Positions 11,638-24,551 of a stretch of 64,000 nucleotides of DNA are shown here, piece by piece. The first letter of the stretch is position 1; every line of letters starts with the position of its first letter. Origin of the DNA: Helicobacter kayseriensis (GTDB taxonomy: Bacteria; Campylobacterota; Campylobacteria; Campylobacterales; Helicobacteraceae); contig NZ_JAJTNB010000005.1 in NCBI RefSeq assembly GCF_021300655.1, positions 18,054 to 82,053 of the forward strand, given 5' to 3'. Below the pieces are notes generated by a model. It was not told the origin of the DNA. It ran no database searches and saw only the letters and a program-made list of their open reading frames with translations. The translations under genes and the position numbers were made by a program.

Positions 11638-12159
11638 ATGAATTTAGAAAAAATCAAAGTTGGACAAAATCCAGAGAAAATCAATGCAGTGATTGAGATT
11701 CCCTATGGAAGCAATATTAAATATGAGATTGATAAGGAAAGCGGTGCTGTTGTAGTGGATCGCGTGATGTATAGCGCGATGTTTTATCCCGCAAACTATG
11801 GATTTGTTCCCAATACATTGAGTGATGATGGTGATCCTGCTGATGTGCTTGTATTAAATGAGTATCCACTCCAAGCAGGAAGCGTGATTGCTTGCCGTTT
11901 GATTGGTGTTTTGTTGATGGAAGATGAAAGTGGAATTGATGAGAAGCTTTTAGCAGTCCCTGTAAGTAAGATTGATCCACGCTATGAAAAGATTCAGAGC
12001 TTGGAAGATTTGCCTCAAATTACACTTGATAGAATCAAAAATTTCTTTGAAACTTACAAAATGCTTGAACCAAACAAATGGGTAAAGGTCAAAGAATATA
12101 AAGGCAAAAAAGAAGCGGAACAAATTTTGCAAAAAGCAATTGAGAATTATAAAAGCTAA
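11638..12159 (+). CDS. ppa: inorganic pyrophosphatase
   Basis: Hydrolyses the pyrophosphate released by biosynthetic reactions, including tRNA charging by the upstream aspS. Family I soluble enzyme of 173 residues with the metal-binding signature DGDPADVLVL near residue 65. AAGGAG precedes the ATG by 5 nt. It is the last gene of the aspS operon. Confidence 0.97.
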   Translation: MNLEKIKVGQNPEKINAVIEIPYGSNIKYEIDKESGAVVVDRVMYSAMFYPANYGFVPNTLSDDGDPADVLVLNEYPLQAGSVIACRLIGVLLMEDESGIDEKLLAVPVSKIDPRYEKIQSLEDLPQITLDRIKNFFETYKMLEPNKWVKVKEYKGKKEAEQILQKAIENYKS

Positions 12160-12235
12160 AATATTTTCTAGAAGTTTATATTTTAGGTCTAAGATTCGCA
12201 ATTTTTTTAGGATTCCAAATTTTGTAGGATAAGAG

Positions 12236-13543
12236 ATGAAAGCAAAAGTGTTGGTTGTATGTTGTTTGACTTTACTTCAGATACTTTGGGCAAACCAATC
12301 TGAAGGGAAAAAGAATGTGAAGCAAAAGTTTGGAATTGATCAGCTTTTGCCAAAGGAAACAAAGGGGGCTGTTGGGTTAGAAGAACTTCTTCAAAGGGCT
12401 AAGGGTAACTATCAGCTTATTGCCAAAGGAGATGCGGTCGCCAAAAGCGAAGCAGAAAAAATGGCTGCATATTTGGAGTTTGGTCCTACACTCTCGGCAA
12501 GTTATGGGTATCAGTATCAAACAAATCCATCAGTGAGTGGAAATTATTATGGGGGGAATAGTGCGAGCCTAACGGCAAATTGGGAGCTCTATAGTGGCTT
12601 TAGCACAATCAATAAGGTTAAACAACAAAGTGCTTTGCATCGAGCAAGCATTGCTGAGAAGCAATACTCAGAGCAAAATCTCTACCTTCAAATTATTCAG
12701 CAATATTATGCTTATTTTACAAATTATTCCAATCTTGTTTCTTTGCAGCAGAAAAAGAAGCTATTGCAAAGCAATGTTGAGCGGTTGCAAAGACTATATT
12801 CATCGGGTCTAACAACTGTTGATGATCTAGAATCCTTAAAGGCTGAGGCTTCATTGACAGATTATCAGATTGCTCAAAAAGAATTGGAGTTGGAGCAAAA
12901 TCGACTCAATCTCTCATTGCTTACTAATAGTCGTGTTGTGCAACTTAAAAGAAATCATCTGAAATTTCCAAATATTAAAGTCAAACAAGAGCGAGCAGAT
13001 ATTACTGCTCTCAAAGAGCAGGCAGAAAGTATTGGCTATCAAAAGAAGCAACTTTCTTATGCTCCAAAAATTAGTCTTTATAACACCTTTACATATAACG
13101 ATAAATTCGGCGATGATTATTTGAGGCCAGAGCACAAGATTCAAAATGTTGTTGGTGTTTCAGTCAGTATGACTTTGGATTCATTCTCTCTTTATAAGCA
13201 AAGAGAGGCAATTGGGCTTAGTCAAATGCAAGCTCTTAAAGAGTTGAATTACAAAAAAGAAGAACAGAAAAAAGACATCGCACTTTATAAAAAATCTCTT
13301 GATATTGCCAAAATCAAAGTTAAGTCCGCAGAAGCAGGCTTGCGGTCAGCTCTATTGACTTTTGAAAATGTAAGTAAGCGTTATGATGCACAACTTGTCA
13401 ATTATGTGGACTATTTAAATGCTTTGAGTCAGAAATTTAATGCCGAAGCGACTTATGTTGAAAGTCTCAATGACTATGAATTACAAAAAGCAAATTTTGT
13501 TTTTTATAGCGGACAAGATTTAGAAAAGTATATTGAGAGATAA
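12236..13543 (+). CDS. hefA: TolC-like outer membrane efflux protein (HefA type)
   Basis: The outer membrane channel of a tripartite RND pump. The 435 residues have an N-terminal Sec signal peptide, a first beta region rich in Tyr, Gly and Ser (about 75-120), then long helical coiled-coil stretches repeated in two halves, as in TolC trimers. A membrane fusion protein and an RND pump follow directly, the arrangement of hefABC (HP0605-HP0607) in H. pylori. The stop codon lies next to the AAGGAGG that serves the next gene. Confidence 0.88.
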   Translation: MKAKVLVVCCLTLLQILWANQSEGKKNVKQKFGIDQLLPKETKGAVGLEELLQRAKGNYQLIAKGDAVAKSEAEKMAAYLEFGPTLSASYGYQYQTNPSVSGNYYGGNSASLTANWELYSGFSTINKVKQQSALHRASIAEKQYSEQNLYLQIIQQYYAYFTNYSNLVSLQQKKKLLQSNVERLQRLYSSGLTTVDDLESLKAEASLTDYQIAQKELELEQNRLNLSLLTNSRVVQLKRNHLKFPNIKVKQERADITALKEQAESIGYQKKQLSYAPKISLYNTFTYNDKFGDDYLRPEHKIQNVVGVSVSMTLDSFSLYKQREAIGLSQMQALKELNYKKEEQKKDIALYKKSLDIAKIKVKSAEAGLRSALLTFENVSKRYDAQLVNYVDYLNALSQKFNAEATYVESLNDYELQKANFVFYSGQDLEKYIER

Positions 13544-13553
13544 GGAGGAAAAT

Positions 13554-14309
13554 TTGAAAAAGTTATTTGTTTTGTTTTTATCTTGTTTTTTGTGGGCATC
13601 AGATCTTCCTTCCAATGTAGAGAAGAAAGAAAATATTTATGCAATTTTCAATATTGAGGCATTTCAGGATGCAAATCTTGCGCTAGATAGCTCGGGAATC
13701 ATCTCAGATCTTTTGGTTGATGTGGGTAGTGAAGTCAAAAAGGGGGATATTTTGCTTTCTCTTGCCAATAAAGATAAAGAGGCCAATGTAAAGGTCCAAG
13801 AAGCTCAAAGCAAAGCAATAGAAGAGCAATATCTTTTTGCAAAAAAGCAATATGAGCGCTATAAAAAAACAAAAGGGGCTGTTGATCGCAACACATTGGA
13901 CAAATACTATTCTGATTTTAAGAATCTAGAGAGTAGTTTTATGCAGTCAAAATTCAATGTGGAGTATCAAAAAGAACTTCTAAATAAAACAATTCTTAGA
14001 GCTCCTTTTGATGGAGTGATTGCTTCAAGAGAAGTTCAGCTTGGGGATGGTGTGGGAGCCAACAATACAACACTATTTCGTCTGATAAGCAAAGAGACTA
14101 AGATGATCTTGGAATTTGATGTGAAATATGCAAATCGCGTGAAAGTAGGAGATGAATTTGTATTTATGTTGGATGGAAAAGAACAGAGAATTAAGCTAGA
14201 AAAAATCTATCCTGTCGTGGATCAAAAAACGCGTAAAATCAAAGCAGAAGCCAAGGTTGAGGGATTGATCCCAGGAACTTTTGGTGATGGGTTTATAAAG
14301 GTTTATTGA
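13554..14309 (+). CDS. hefB: RND efflux membrane fusion protein (HefB type)
   Basis: The periplasmic adaptor linking the RND pump to the outer membrane channel. The 251 residues have a signal peptide (MKKLFVLFLSCFLWASD), a split lipoyl/biotinyl-like domain (SGIISDLLVDVGSEVKKGD, then RAPFDGVIASREVQLGDGV) around a short coiled-coil hairpin, and a C-terminal beta-barrel. At this size it is a compact adaptor, as in other HefB proteins. The start is TTG, 5 nt after a perfect AAGGAGG; a longer reading from 13533 would begin inside hefA. The RND gene follows after one base. Confidence 0.88.
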   Translation: MKKLFVLFLSCFLWASDLPSNVEKKENIYAIFNIEAFQDANLALDSSGIISDLLVDVGSEVKKGDILLSLANKDKEANVKVQEAQSKAIEEQYLFAKKQYERYKKTKGAVDRNTLDKYYSDFKNLESSFMQSKFNVEYQKELLNKTILRAPFDGVIASREVQLGDGVGANNTTLFRLISKETKMILEFDVKYANRVKVGDEFVFMLDGKEQRIKLEKIYPVVDQKTRKIKAEAKVEGLIPGTFGDGFIKVY

Positions 14310-14310
14310 G

Positions 14311-17300
14311 ATGTATAAGTTTGCAATTAGTCGTCCAATCACGACGCTTATGTTTGCCTTATCTCTCGTCTTTTTTGGAATTTTGGCTTTGAATAGAATG
14401 CCAGTTTCTTTGTTTCCTGATATTGACTTTCCTATTGTTGTTGTTAAAACGACTTATCCGGGAGCAAGTCCAGAAACTATGGAAACAAAGGTGACGGATA
14501 AAATCGAAGAGGCTGTTATGGGGATTGATGGGGTCGATAAGGTAACTTCTACGAGTGTGCGAAGCGCAAGTGTTGTTGTCATAAAGTTCAAGCTTGAAAA
14601 GTCAATTGATGAAGCAGTCAATGATGTTAGAGATAAAGTATCTTCTGTTCAGCTTGAAAGTGGTATTAATTCTCCAACAATCGATAAGGCAGATACAAGT
14701 GGGACCCCTGTTATCACTCTTTTTGTAAGCAGTGATCAAGTGCCAATAACTGATTTGATGAAGCATGTTAATGATCGCGTGAAGCCTGTTTTTCAGCGTG
14801 TATCAGGTGTTGGACTTGTTGATTTGAAAGGTTATCGAGAAAGGGTGATTAAAATTTTCCCCAATCCTACATTGGTGAATAAATATGGGATTACTTATTC
14901 TGATGTTGCAAATGCATTAAAAAATGGGAATGTGGAGATTGATGGAGGGAAGATTGTTGATACGACAAATGAGTGGACAATTATTACTGATTCAAATAGT
15001 CAAACCATTCAGGATCTTGGAAACATTCAACTTGCCGATGGAGTAAGACTAAAAGATATTGCTCAAATTGAAGATGGTCTTTCAGAAGATACAACTTATG
15101 CGACTTATAATGGAAAACCTGGTGTTGTGATTGATGTGCAAAAGATTGCGGGAAAAAATGATATTGAAATTGCTGATGGGGTAAAAGCTCTAATTCCTCA
15201 AGTAAAAGCTTTGGATAATCGCTATGAGATCAATATCGTCAATGACAGCACAGACTATATCAAAGCCTCAATCGCTGATGTTAAGTTTGACTTGATTTTG
15301 GGAGCCTGTTTGGCTGTCTTTATTGTTTTTTTCTTCTTAAGAAGTGCAACGATTACTTTGGTTTCAGCGATCAGTATTCCTGTTTCTGTTATGGGGACTT
15401 TTGCTTTGGTCCATTTTGCTGGATTTACGCTCAATATGATCACTCTTTTGGCCGTAACTCTTGCTATTGGAATTATCATCGATGATGCTATCGTTGTGAT
15501 TGAAAATATTCACAAAAAACTCGAATCAGGATTGAGTAAGAGAGAAGCTGCATATGAGGGTGTGAGAGAGATTGGATTTGCACTTGTGGCAATTTCTGCC
15601 ATGCTTTTATCTGTTTTTATCCCTGTAGGTAGTATGAGTGGGATTGTGGGGAGATTTTTTCAAAGCTTTGGGATCACGATTGCCTTAGCGATCGGTTTGT
15701 CTTATATTGTAGTCATTACGGTGATTCCAATGATTAGTGCTATTGTTGTAAGCCCCGATCAGTCGCGTTTTTATCACATAACTAAGCCATTTTTTGAGCG
15801 TATGGATGCAATTTATGCCAAGATCCTAGCCTTTGTTTTGCATTATCGATTTGTTGTGATTGGAGCAGTTTTTGCAGTTTTTGTTGGCTCAATTTTCTTA
15901 TTGGGAAAAACGGGTGTTGAATTTATGCTTCAAGAGGATAAGGGCAAGTTTAATGTATTTGTTTCGACTGATCCTGGAATTAGTCTTGAAGAGATGAAGC
16001 ACAAAACACTTGCTTTGCAAGAAATTGTCAATCAAGATCCAGATGTGGAGTTTAGTACTCTTGAGATTGGATATTCTAATGGAACGATCTATAAAGCAAA
16101 GATTTATGCAAGTCTTAAGGATATCAAAGAAAGAAAAAGAGGGCAATTTGAGATTGCTGATGATGTAGTAGAAAAGCTCAAATCAAGTCCTTTTTCAAAG
16201 AATATGGATATCAGCTCAAGCGAGGTAAGTGATTTTGGTGGAGGGGATAATTCGCCCTATCAGATGAATATCTTGGGGACAGATTATGAGAAAGTAAAGC
16301 AAAGTGCGATAAAGCTTATGGAGTTTTTGGCACGCAATCCAAATGTTCAAGGGATTCACTCAAATTACACAGAAGATCAACCCGAATATAGAATCAAAGT
16401 CAATCGTGCTTATCTGAATGAATATGGAATCTCTCCATCCGAGCTTGGAAATCTTGTCAGCTCTGCATTTTCTGGAGAAATGGCTATTTCTTACTATAAG
16501 GAGGGCGGAAGAGAATATGATATCACTATAAGGGTTCCAGATTCTCAAAGAGTTTCTATTGATGATTTCAAAAAGCTTCAAATCAAAAATAAAGATGGAG
16601 ATTTGATGTTTTTGGATGGATTGGTGCATATTGAGAAGACAGCGGCCCCATCAAGTATTGCAAGATTGGATAGACAAAAAAATATTGTTGTTTACGCTAC
16701 ACCTAAGCGTGATAGTGGAGTGAGCCTGGGGGATATGATCAAGGCAAGCATTGCTTATAAGGATGAGTGGCTTCTTGATGGAGTAAGTTTCAAAACTCAA
16801 GGGGATGCTGAAAATATGCAAGAAACTGTTGATGCCTTTGGTGTAGCAATTTTGACGGCATTTGTGTTGATTTATTTGATCTTGGCAGCACTTTATGAGA
16901 GTTTATTGCAGCCTATTATTATTATGGTGACACTTCCTTTGAGCTTTGCGGGTGCCTTTATTGCGCTATTTGTTGTTGGACAACCTCTAAGTATGTTTTC
17001 ATTTATGGGGCTTATGATCTTGATGGGCCTTGTAGGGAAAAATGCGACATTGCTCATTGATGTTGCCAATGAAAAGCGAGCAGAGGGAATGCATATTGAT
17101 CAGGCTCTTGTAATGGCGGGTGAGCTTCGATTGCATCCTATTTTAATGACAACAATTGCAATGGTATTTGGAATGCTTCCATTAGCGATTGCTACAGGAA
17201 GTGGATCTGCGATGAAGTCTCCTTTGGGGATCTCAGTTATTGGTGGTTTGTTGATTTCTATGGTGCTTTCATTGCTTATTGTTCCAGCGTTTTATAAAAT

Positions 17301-17364
17301 TTTGGCTCCTATTGATACTTGGACACAGCGTTTTTATAAGCCAAAAGAGGGAGATAAGTTTTAA
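14311..17364 (+). CDS. hefC: RND multidrug/bile efflux pump (HefC type)
   Basis: An inner membrane proton-driven drug exporter of 1017 residues, the full length for the AcrB/HAE1 class. TM1 opens the protein (RPITTLMFALSLVFFGIL), the large periplasmic pore domains follow TM1 and TM7, and the proton relay is visible as the Asp pair in GIIIDDAIVVIENIH (TM4) and the Lys in GLVGKNATLLIDVAN (TM10). In H. pylori, HefC contributes to bile salt and antibiotic tolerance, so a similar role is expected here. It ends the hefABC operon before a T-rich hairpin. Confidence 0.94.
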   Translation: MYKFAISRPITTLMFALSLVFFGILALNRMPVSLFPDIDFPIVVVKTTYPGASPETMETKVTDKIEEAVMGIDGVDKVTSTSVRSASVVVIKFKLEKSIDEAVNDVRDKVSSVQLESGINSPTIDKADTSGTPVITLFVSSDQVPITDLMKHVNDRVKPVFQRVSGVGLVDLKGYRERVIKIFPNPTLVNKYGITYSDVANALKNGNVEIDGGKIVDTTNEWTIITDSNSQTIQDLGNIQLADGVRLKDIAQIEDGLSEDTTYATYNGKPGVVIDVQKIAGKNDIEIADGVKALIPQVKALDNRYEINIVNDSTDYIKASIADVKFDLILGACLAVFIVFFFLRSATITLVSAISIPVSVMGTFALVHFAGFTLNMITLLAVTLAIGIIIDDAIVVIENIHKKLESGLSKREAAYEGVREIGFALVAISAMLLSVFIPVGSMSGIVGRFFQSFGITIALAIGLSYIVVITVIPMISAIVVSPDQSRFYHITKPFFERMDAIYAKILAFVLHYRFVVIGAVFAVFVGSIFLLGKTGVEFMLQEDKGKFNVFVSTDPGISLEEMKHKTLALQEIVNQDPDVEFSTLEIGYSNGTIYKAKIYASLKDIKERKRGQFEIADDVVEKLKSSPFSKNMDISSSEVSDFGGGDNSPYQMNILGTDYEKVKQSAIKLMEFLARNPNVQGIHSNYTEDQPEYRIKVNRAYLNEYGISPSELGNLVSSAFSGEMAISYYKEGGREYDITIRVPDSQRVSIDDFKKLQIKNKDGDLMFLDGLVHIEKTAAPSSIARLDRQKNIVVYATPKRDSGVSLGDMIKASIAYKDEWLLDGVSFKTQGDAENMQETVDAFGVAILTAFVLIYLILAALYESLLQPIIIMVTLPLSFAGAFIALFVVGQPLSMFSFMGLMILMGLVGKNATLLIDVANEKRAEGMHIDQALVMAGELRLHPILMTTIAMVFGMLPLAIATGSGSAMKSPLGISVIGGLLISMVLSLLIVPAFYKILAPIDTWTQRFYKPKEGDKF

Positions 17365-17392
17365 TTCAAAAACAAAAGAGGGGGAAATTATG

Positions 17393-17411
17393 AGGGTTTT
17401 CTTCAAACCCT
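17393..17411 (+). terminator. Rho-independent terminator after hefC
   Basis: A 7-bp stem (AGGGTTT / AAACCCT) with a 5-nt loop is followed by a T-rich tail (TTTAGCTTTTTC), 28 bases after the hefC stop. Confidence 0.6.
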
Positions 17412-17424
17412 TTTAGCTTTTTCT

Positions 17425-17430
17425 TATAAT
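17425..17430 (+). promoter_or_regulatory. putative -10 box for gatA-guaB
   Basis: TATAAT located 26 bases before the gatA ATG and just after the hefC terminator. Because it overlaps the earliest possible in-frame TTG (17430), it also argues that translation starts at the downstream ATG. Confidence 0.55.
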
Positions 17431-17456
17431 TGAAAAAATATTTTTTGGAGAATAAG

Positions 17457-18809
17457 ATGATAACTCTCAAAGAAGCCCTACAATTAGATCAAGAGCATCT
17501 TGAAGCAATAAAACAAGAAATCAAACAAAAAACAAAAGAATCAAAACTCAACGCCTATATTGGAGAGATTGAAGAAAGTCAAAATCAAGGAGTACCAATC
17601 CTTATTAAGGATAATATCAATGTTAAAGGGTGGGAAATCACTTGTAGTAGCAAAATTCTTCAAGGCTATATTTCTCCATATCATGCAACAGTGATTGAAA
17701 AACTACATCAATCCAATATGTGTGGTTTTGGGCGTAGCAATATGGATGAGTTTGCGATGGGGAGTACAAGTGCAAGTAGTTGTTATGGTCCCACATTTAA
17801 CCCAAGAGATCTCTCAAGGGTTCCTGGGGGGAGCAGTGGAGGAAGTGCAGCAGCTGTAGCTGGAGGATTGGCTATCGCAGCTTTGGGAAGTGATACGGGA
17901 GGATCGATTAGGCAACCTGCAGGGTATTGTGGCTGTGTGGGTTTGAAACCTACATATGGACGCGTGAGTCGCTATGGACTTGTCGCTTATAGTTCTAGCT
18001 TGGATCAAATTGGTCCAATTACTCAAAATGTCGAGGATGCAGCGATTTTACTTGATGCAATCAGTGGGCAAGATGCGTTTGATTCAACTGTTGCTCCTTT
18101 GGAATCAACCCAAACTTTTTCTCATCTTGATGAAAACAGGAAATTTAAAATTGCAGTTTTGAGAGATTTTCTAAATAATGCTGATAGGGAAATACAAGAT
18201 GCATATGAAAAAACAATCACGCTCTTAGAATCGATGGGGCATACAATTGTTGAAAAAAGTATGCTGGATCCAAGTTATCACATTAGTGCTTATTATGTGA
18301 TTTGTACTGCTGAGGCTAGCTCAAACTTGGCAAGATTTGATGGTGTGCGATATGGGAAGAGGGCTGCAGAGATTGCCAATCTTTCTGAGTTGTATCTCAA
18401 GACTCGTAGCGAGGGGTTTGGAGAAGAGGTGAAGCGACGCATTATGCTAGGAAATTTTGTTTTAAGTAGTGGGTATTATGATGCTTATTATACGAAAGCC
18501 CAAAAGGTAAGAGAATTGGTAAAGGCCGAGTATGATGCGATTTTTGCTGATTCTGATATGATTTTGTGTCCTATCGCACCTAGCGTTGCTCCTAAATTTA
18601 ACAGCACACATTCTCCTTTAGAGATGTATTTAAGTGATATTTATACCATTTCAGTTAATCTTGCAGGATTGCCTGCCCTCTCTCTTCCTGTGGGGCTAAA
18701 TCCTGAGGGGCTTCCAATTGGAATGCAGTTGATTGGAAAGGCTTTTGATGAACAAAGTATTTTGGATGCGGGTTATGCACTTGAGAAAAAAATTGGAAAA
18801 TTGTTTTAA
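17457..18809 (+). CDS. gatA: Asp-tRNA(Asn)/Glu-tRNA(Gln) amidotransferase subunit A
   Basis: The glutaminase subunit of GatCAB: it releases ammonia from glutamine to amidate mischarged Asp-tRNA(Asn) and Glu-tRNA(Gln). The amidase-signature triad is intact: K51 (ILIKDN), cis-Ser S126 (GGSSGG) and nucleophile S150 (DTGGSIRQP). The 450 residues are slightly shorter than the usual 475-485, mainly at the N-terminus. The ATG at 17457 follows TTGGAG; an earlier TTG reading lacks a ribosome binding site. gatB and gatC are not in the window. guaB follows after 9 nt. Confidence 0.95.
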   Translation: MITLKEALQLDQEHLEAIKQEIKQKTKESKLNAYIGEIEESQNQGVPILIKDNINVKGWEITCSSKILQGYISPYHATVIEKLHQSNMCGFGRSNMDEFAMGSTSASSCYGPTFNPRDLSRVPGGSSGGSAAAVAGGLAIAALGSDTGGSIRQPAGYCGCVGLKPTYGRVSRYGLVAYSSSLDQIGPITQNVEDAAILLDAISGQDAFDSTVAPLESTQTFSHLDENRKFKIAVLRDFLNNADREIQDAYEKTITLLESMGHTIVEKSMLDPSYHISAYYVICTAEASSNLARFDGVRYGKRAAEIANLSELYLKTRSEGFGEEVKRRIMLGNFVLSSGYYDAYYTKAQKVRELVKAEYDAIFADSDMILCPIAPSVAPKFNSTHSPLEMYLSDIYTISVNLAGLPALSLPVGLNPEGLPIGMQLIGKAFDEQSILDAGYALEKKIGKLF

Positions 18810-21141
<2,332 letters not shown>

Positions 21142-21142
<1 letters not shown>

Positions 21143-22665
21143 CAGGTCTGAACCACAAGCATAGGGGAGGAGCTAAAAGAATCTTGAGTGATATAAAAAG
21201 TCAGTGGATCACAATTACTTTCAAATTCTGTGCAAAAAAAGGCAATAGCCTTGATGGGTTTTGATGTTGGGGATTGTAGGGTGAGAAGTGTGTGATTTTT
21301 TTCTTTTCCAATGAGCTTTTTTGAGAGTATAGGAAGAGGAGAAAGGGTAAAAAGAGGTTTTGGATTCCCTTCCCCATAGGGGGCAAATGATTTGAGAAGA
21401 GAGAGAAGATCGTTTGTGAGGAGATGGGGAGGGAGCTCTCCAAAGATGCGTTCTTCTTCTTGATCTTCTTCAATAATGGCTTTGAAATTTTGTAGAAAAG
21501 TTTGTATATCATTTGGGCCAATTTTGATACCTATTGCACCCTTATGTCCCCCAAATTCAATAGGGATATTTAGAGATTCTAGGCTTTTAATTAGATGAGT
21601 ATTGCCAAATGCACGACCACTCCCTTGATAGATTCCATCTTTGGAGGTCAGAACAAATGCGGTTTTTTGATAGTCTTGCACAAGTTTTCCAGCCAAGATT
21701 CCCAAAATCCCATCATGCCAATCCTCTCCGCAAGCAAGCACACAATGTGAAGAAATCACAAGATGATTTTTCACTTGAATAAGTGTATCTTCTTGGATTT
21801 TTTTACGCTCTGCATTGAGTGCTTTTAGGGTTTGAAAATGACTGAGGGCTTCCTCTTGAGTTTGACTTAGAATAAAAGAGAGTGCAATATCTGCTTGAGC
21901 CATACGACCAGAAGCGTTTAAAAGTGGGGCAATATAAAATGCAATACATTCCTCATCGATTTCTGCATAGTGTTTGCTTAGAAAGATTGAAAATGCAAAA
22001 CTTGGATTTTTGAGGAGAGAAAGTGATTTTTTAAGGATTGTTCTATTGAGATTTTTAAGAGGCATCATATCTGAAACGCATGCAATCCCTACGAGCTCTA
22101 GAAGTGGTGTGAGGTTAAGCTCAAGTTGTGCACAGACTTTGATTGCAGCACAAAAATACCAAGCAACCAAAGCACCGCAAATATCCTCTTGGACAAATCC
22201 ACTGACTTTTGGGTTGATGATGAGGGCTTGAGGAAGAATATCTTTGGGGGTATGATGATCAGTAATGATTAGAGTTTTCCCTTTTTCTTTGCAAAATTGG
22301 GCTACTTCAATGGCTGTGATTCCATTATCTACCGTAATGATCAAATCAGCCTGCGGAAAGCGCTCCAAAATAGCAATAGAGATTCCATATCCATCACTGA
22401 AGCGATTGGGTATCACATAGGAAAAATGAGGATATGCAATCAATCTAAAAAAATGCACCATAATTGCAGTAGAGAGAATTCCATCTGCATCATAATCTCC
22501 GACGATAAGAATGTGTTGTTTGCGTTGCATTGCTTGAAAGACCAAAGATGCCCCTTCTTGGGTGTTTTGAAGTTCAAAGGGGTGAGGGATGTGGCAAAGT
22601 GAGGAGATTGTATCTCCCTCAAAGCGTTTTGCAAGTTTAGCTTTGATTGTCTCTAAAGTCAGCAT
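21142..22665 (-). CDS. recJ: single-strand-specific 5'-3' exonuclease RecJ
   Basis: A DHH-superfamily nuclease that degrades 5' single strands in recombination and mismatch or base repair. Motif I is [12 protein letters not shown] (near 50) and the DHH motif is ITDHHTP (near 135); a DHHA1 domain with FGGHKGAIG follows, then an OB-like tail. The 507 residues are shorter than the E. coli enzyme (577) but typical for this group. It overlaps pyrG by 7 nt upstream and the pseudouridine synthase by one base downstream. Confidence 0.94.
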
Positions 22666-24287
22666 TTATGTTTTAGGGCTTGATGGACAAATTCTAGGAT
22701 AATTGGATTGGGATTTTGTAATCTTGAGGTAAATTCTGGGTGAAATTGCACAGCGACAAACCATGGATGATCTTTGAGCTCAATTGCCTCAATCAACCCA
22801 TCGCTTTCTCCACTGATAATCATTCCAGCTTTTTCTAAATCTGTGCGATATTGAGGATTGGCTTCATAGCGATGGCGATGACGCTCTTTGGCAACTTCAA
22901 GGTTTTTGTATGCTTGTTTGAGTTTTGAATCTTGTTTGAGCTTACAATCATATTCTCCAAGTCGCATTGTTCCGCCAAGTGGAGAAGTGTGAGTGCGAAT
23001 TTGCTTGCATCCTTCTTGATCAATAAAATCTTCAATCATATAAATCAATGCTGAGGAAGAGTGTGGATCAAACTCACTTGAGGTGGCATTTTGGATTCCT
23101 AAAACATTTCGGGCAAATTCAATGATGGAGAGTTGCATTCCTAGGCAGATTCCCAAAAATGGGATTTGATTCTCTCTAGCATATTGTATTGCTTTGATTT
23201 TTCCTTCTACTCCTCTTTCTCCAAACCCTCCAGGGATTAAGATCCCATCTAGATTCTCAAGGATAGAGAGATTGGATTGATCAAGGCTTTCGCTATCAAT
23301 CCATTCAATTTGCACTTTTGTATCAAGATTTGCTCCAGCATGGATAAGAGCTTCAGTAAGGGATTTGTAGGATTCTTTTAGACTTAAATATTTTCCAACA
23401 AATCCAATTGTGACATTTTTTTGTGGAGCAATGATTCTTTGGACGAGCAAATCCCATTCTTGCATATTGGGCTTAAATGGAGGAAGGGAAAAATTGCGTG
23501 CAATGGGAGTGAGGATGTCTTCTTTAAGAAAGTTGAGTGGGACTTGATAGATGCTTTGTGCATCTTGTGCGACAATCACACTATCATCAGCCACATCGCA
23601 ACTTAGAGCAATTTTTCTTTTTAGATCTTGAGTGAGGGGTTTTTCGCTACGTGCAACAATGATTTGGGGTTGAATTCCAATGCGTCGCAATTCTTGGACG
23701 GAGTGTTGTGTTGGCTTTGTTTTGAGCTCTTCTGCTGTTTTGATATAAGGAACAAGTGTAACATGGATGCTTAGCATATACTCATTGCCAAGCTCATGTT
23801 TCATTTCTCTGATTGCTTCAAGATAGGGCATTCCCTCCATATCTCCTACTGTCCCACCAAGCTCCACAACCAAAAAATCATTCCCCTCTCCTACATTGCG
23901 AATACGCTGTTTGATTTCATCGACAATGTGAGGAACAATTTGGACAGTTTTTCCTAAATATTCTCCTTTTCTTTCTTTTTCGATGACGGATTGATAAACC
24001 TGCCCTGTTGTGAAATTATTTTTCTTCTCTAAGCTTTTGTTAAGAAAACGCTCATAATGTCCAATATCTAAATCTGTTTCAGCACCATCTTGAGTGACAA
24101 AAACCTCACCATGCTCTAGCGGACTCATTGTCCCAGGATCAAGATTGATGTAAGGATCAATTTTAAGAATTGAAACCTCAAAGCCAGAATGCTTAAGAAG
24201 TGTAGCAATAGATGAGGAAGTGATCCCTTTTCCAAGAGAGCTTAATACACCACCTGTGACGAAGATATATCGTGTTTGTCGATTCAT
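22659..24287 (-). CDS. pyrG: CTP synthase
   Basis: Makes CTP from UTP using glutamine. The N-terminal synthetase domain has the P-loop-like [15 protein letters not shown] and the [18 protein letters not shown] motif; the C-terminal class I glutaminase domain shows the nucleophile Cys in FLGICLGMQ and the His-Glu pair in QFHPEFTS. The length of 542 is normal. AAGGA precedes the ATG. It is the first gene of a three-gene minus-strand operon with recJ and the pseudouridine synthase. Confidence 0.97.
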   Translation of the reverse strand: MNRQTRYIFVTGGVLSSLGKGITSSSIATLLKHSGFEVSILKIDPYINLDPGTMSPLEHGEVFVTQDGAETDLDIGHYERFLNKSLEKKNNFTTGQVYQSVIEKERKGEYLGKTVQIVPHIVDEIKQRIRNVGEGNDFLVVELGGTVGDMEGMPYLEAIREMKHELGNEYMLSIHVTLVPYIKTAEELKTKPTQHSVQELRRIGIQPQIIVARSEKPLTQDLKRKIALSCDVADDSVIVAQDAQSIYQVPLNFLKEDILTPIARNFSLPPFKPNMQEWDLLVQRIIAPQKNVTIGFVGKYLSLKESYKSLTEALIHAGANLDTKVQIEWIDSESLDQSNLSILENLDGILIPGGFGERGVEGKIKAIQYARENQIPFLGICLGMQLSIIEFARNVLGIQNATSSEFDPHSSSALIYMIEDFIDQEGCKQIRTHTSPLGGTMRLGEYDCKLKQDSKLKQAYKNLEVAKERHRHRYEANPQYRTDLEKAGMIISGESDGLIEAIELKDHPWFVAVQFHPEFTSRLQNPNPIILEFVHQALKHKC

Positions 24288-24325
24288 TTTAATCCTTGAG
24301 TATTTTGGATTGTATAAAATCTGTG

Positions 24326-24331
24326 ATTATA
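24326..24331 (-). promoter_or_regulatory. putative -10 box for pyrG-recJ operon
   Basis: TATAAT on the minus strand, in the context TTGCTATAAT, about 39 bases upstream of the pyrG ATG. It lies back to back with the tRNA promoter. Confidence 0.55.
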
Positions 24332-24401
24332 GCAATTCTGTTAAAAAGTAGATGATTGTGTTGGTGTTAAAATGAAAAAGAGAGAAAATCTAATTTTTGC
24401 A

Positions 24402-24430
24402 TTGACTTTTTGAGTTTTTTGCTATAAAAT
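24402..24430 (+). promoter_or_regulatory. promoter of tRNA gene
   Basis: TTGACT (24402-24407), a 17-bp spacer and TAAAAT (24425-24430), followed by a GC-rich discriminator (CCCGCC) and the tRNA 11 bases later. A -35 this clear is unusual in the window, and the GC discriminator is the mark of stringently controlled stable-RNA promoters. Confidence 0.65.
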
Positions 24431-24441
24431 CCCGCCTTTAT

Positions 24442-24519
24442 GTCAGGGTAGCTCAGCTGGTTTAGAGCGCTGGTCTCATAAGCCGGAGGTCGGGGGTTCA
24501 AGTCCCCCCCTTGACACCA
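24442..24519 (+). tRNA. tRNA with CAU anticodon (probably elongator Met)
   Basis: The full cloverleaf can be drawn: acceptor GTCAGGG/CCTTGAC with one G-U pair, D-stem GCTC/GAGC, anticodon loop CTCATAA giving anticodon CAU (24477-24479), a GGGGG/CCCCC T-stem with a TTCAAGT loop, discriminator A and encoded CCA. The closed first acceptor pair argues against initiator fMet. Elongator Met is favoured; tRNA-Ile2 (lysidine-modified CAU) is not excluded. Confidence 0.93.
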
Positions 24520-24551
24520 TCTTCTTATTTTTTATTTTATCCCCTATGTTT

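Noticed and set aside
12160..12235. Terminator between ppa and hefA
   Set aside because: T-rich stretch present but no stem of more than 4 bp precedes it, so I did not call it; TATATT at 12177 might be a hefA promoter but is weak.
24442..24519. Initiator tRNA-fMet
   Set aside because: The first acceptor pair is closed (G-C), whereas bacterial initiator tRNAs normally have a mismatch there; the anticodon stem also lacks three consecutive G-C pairs.
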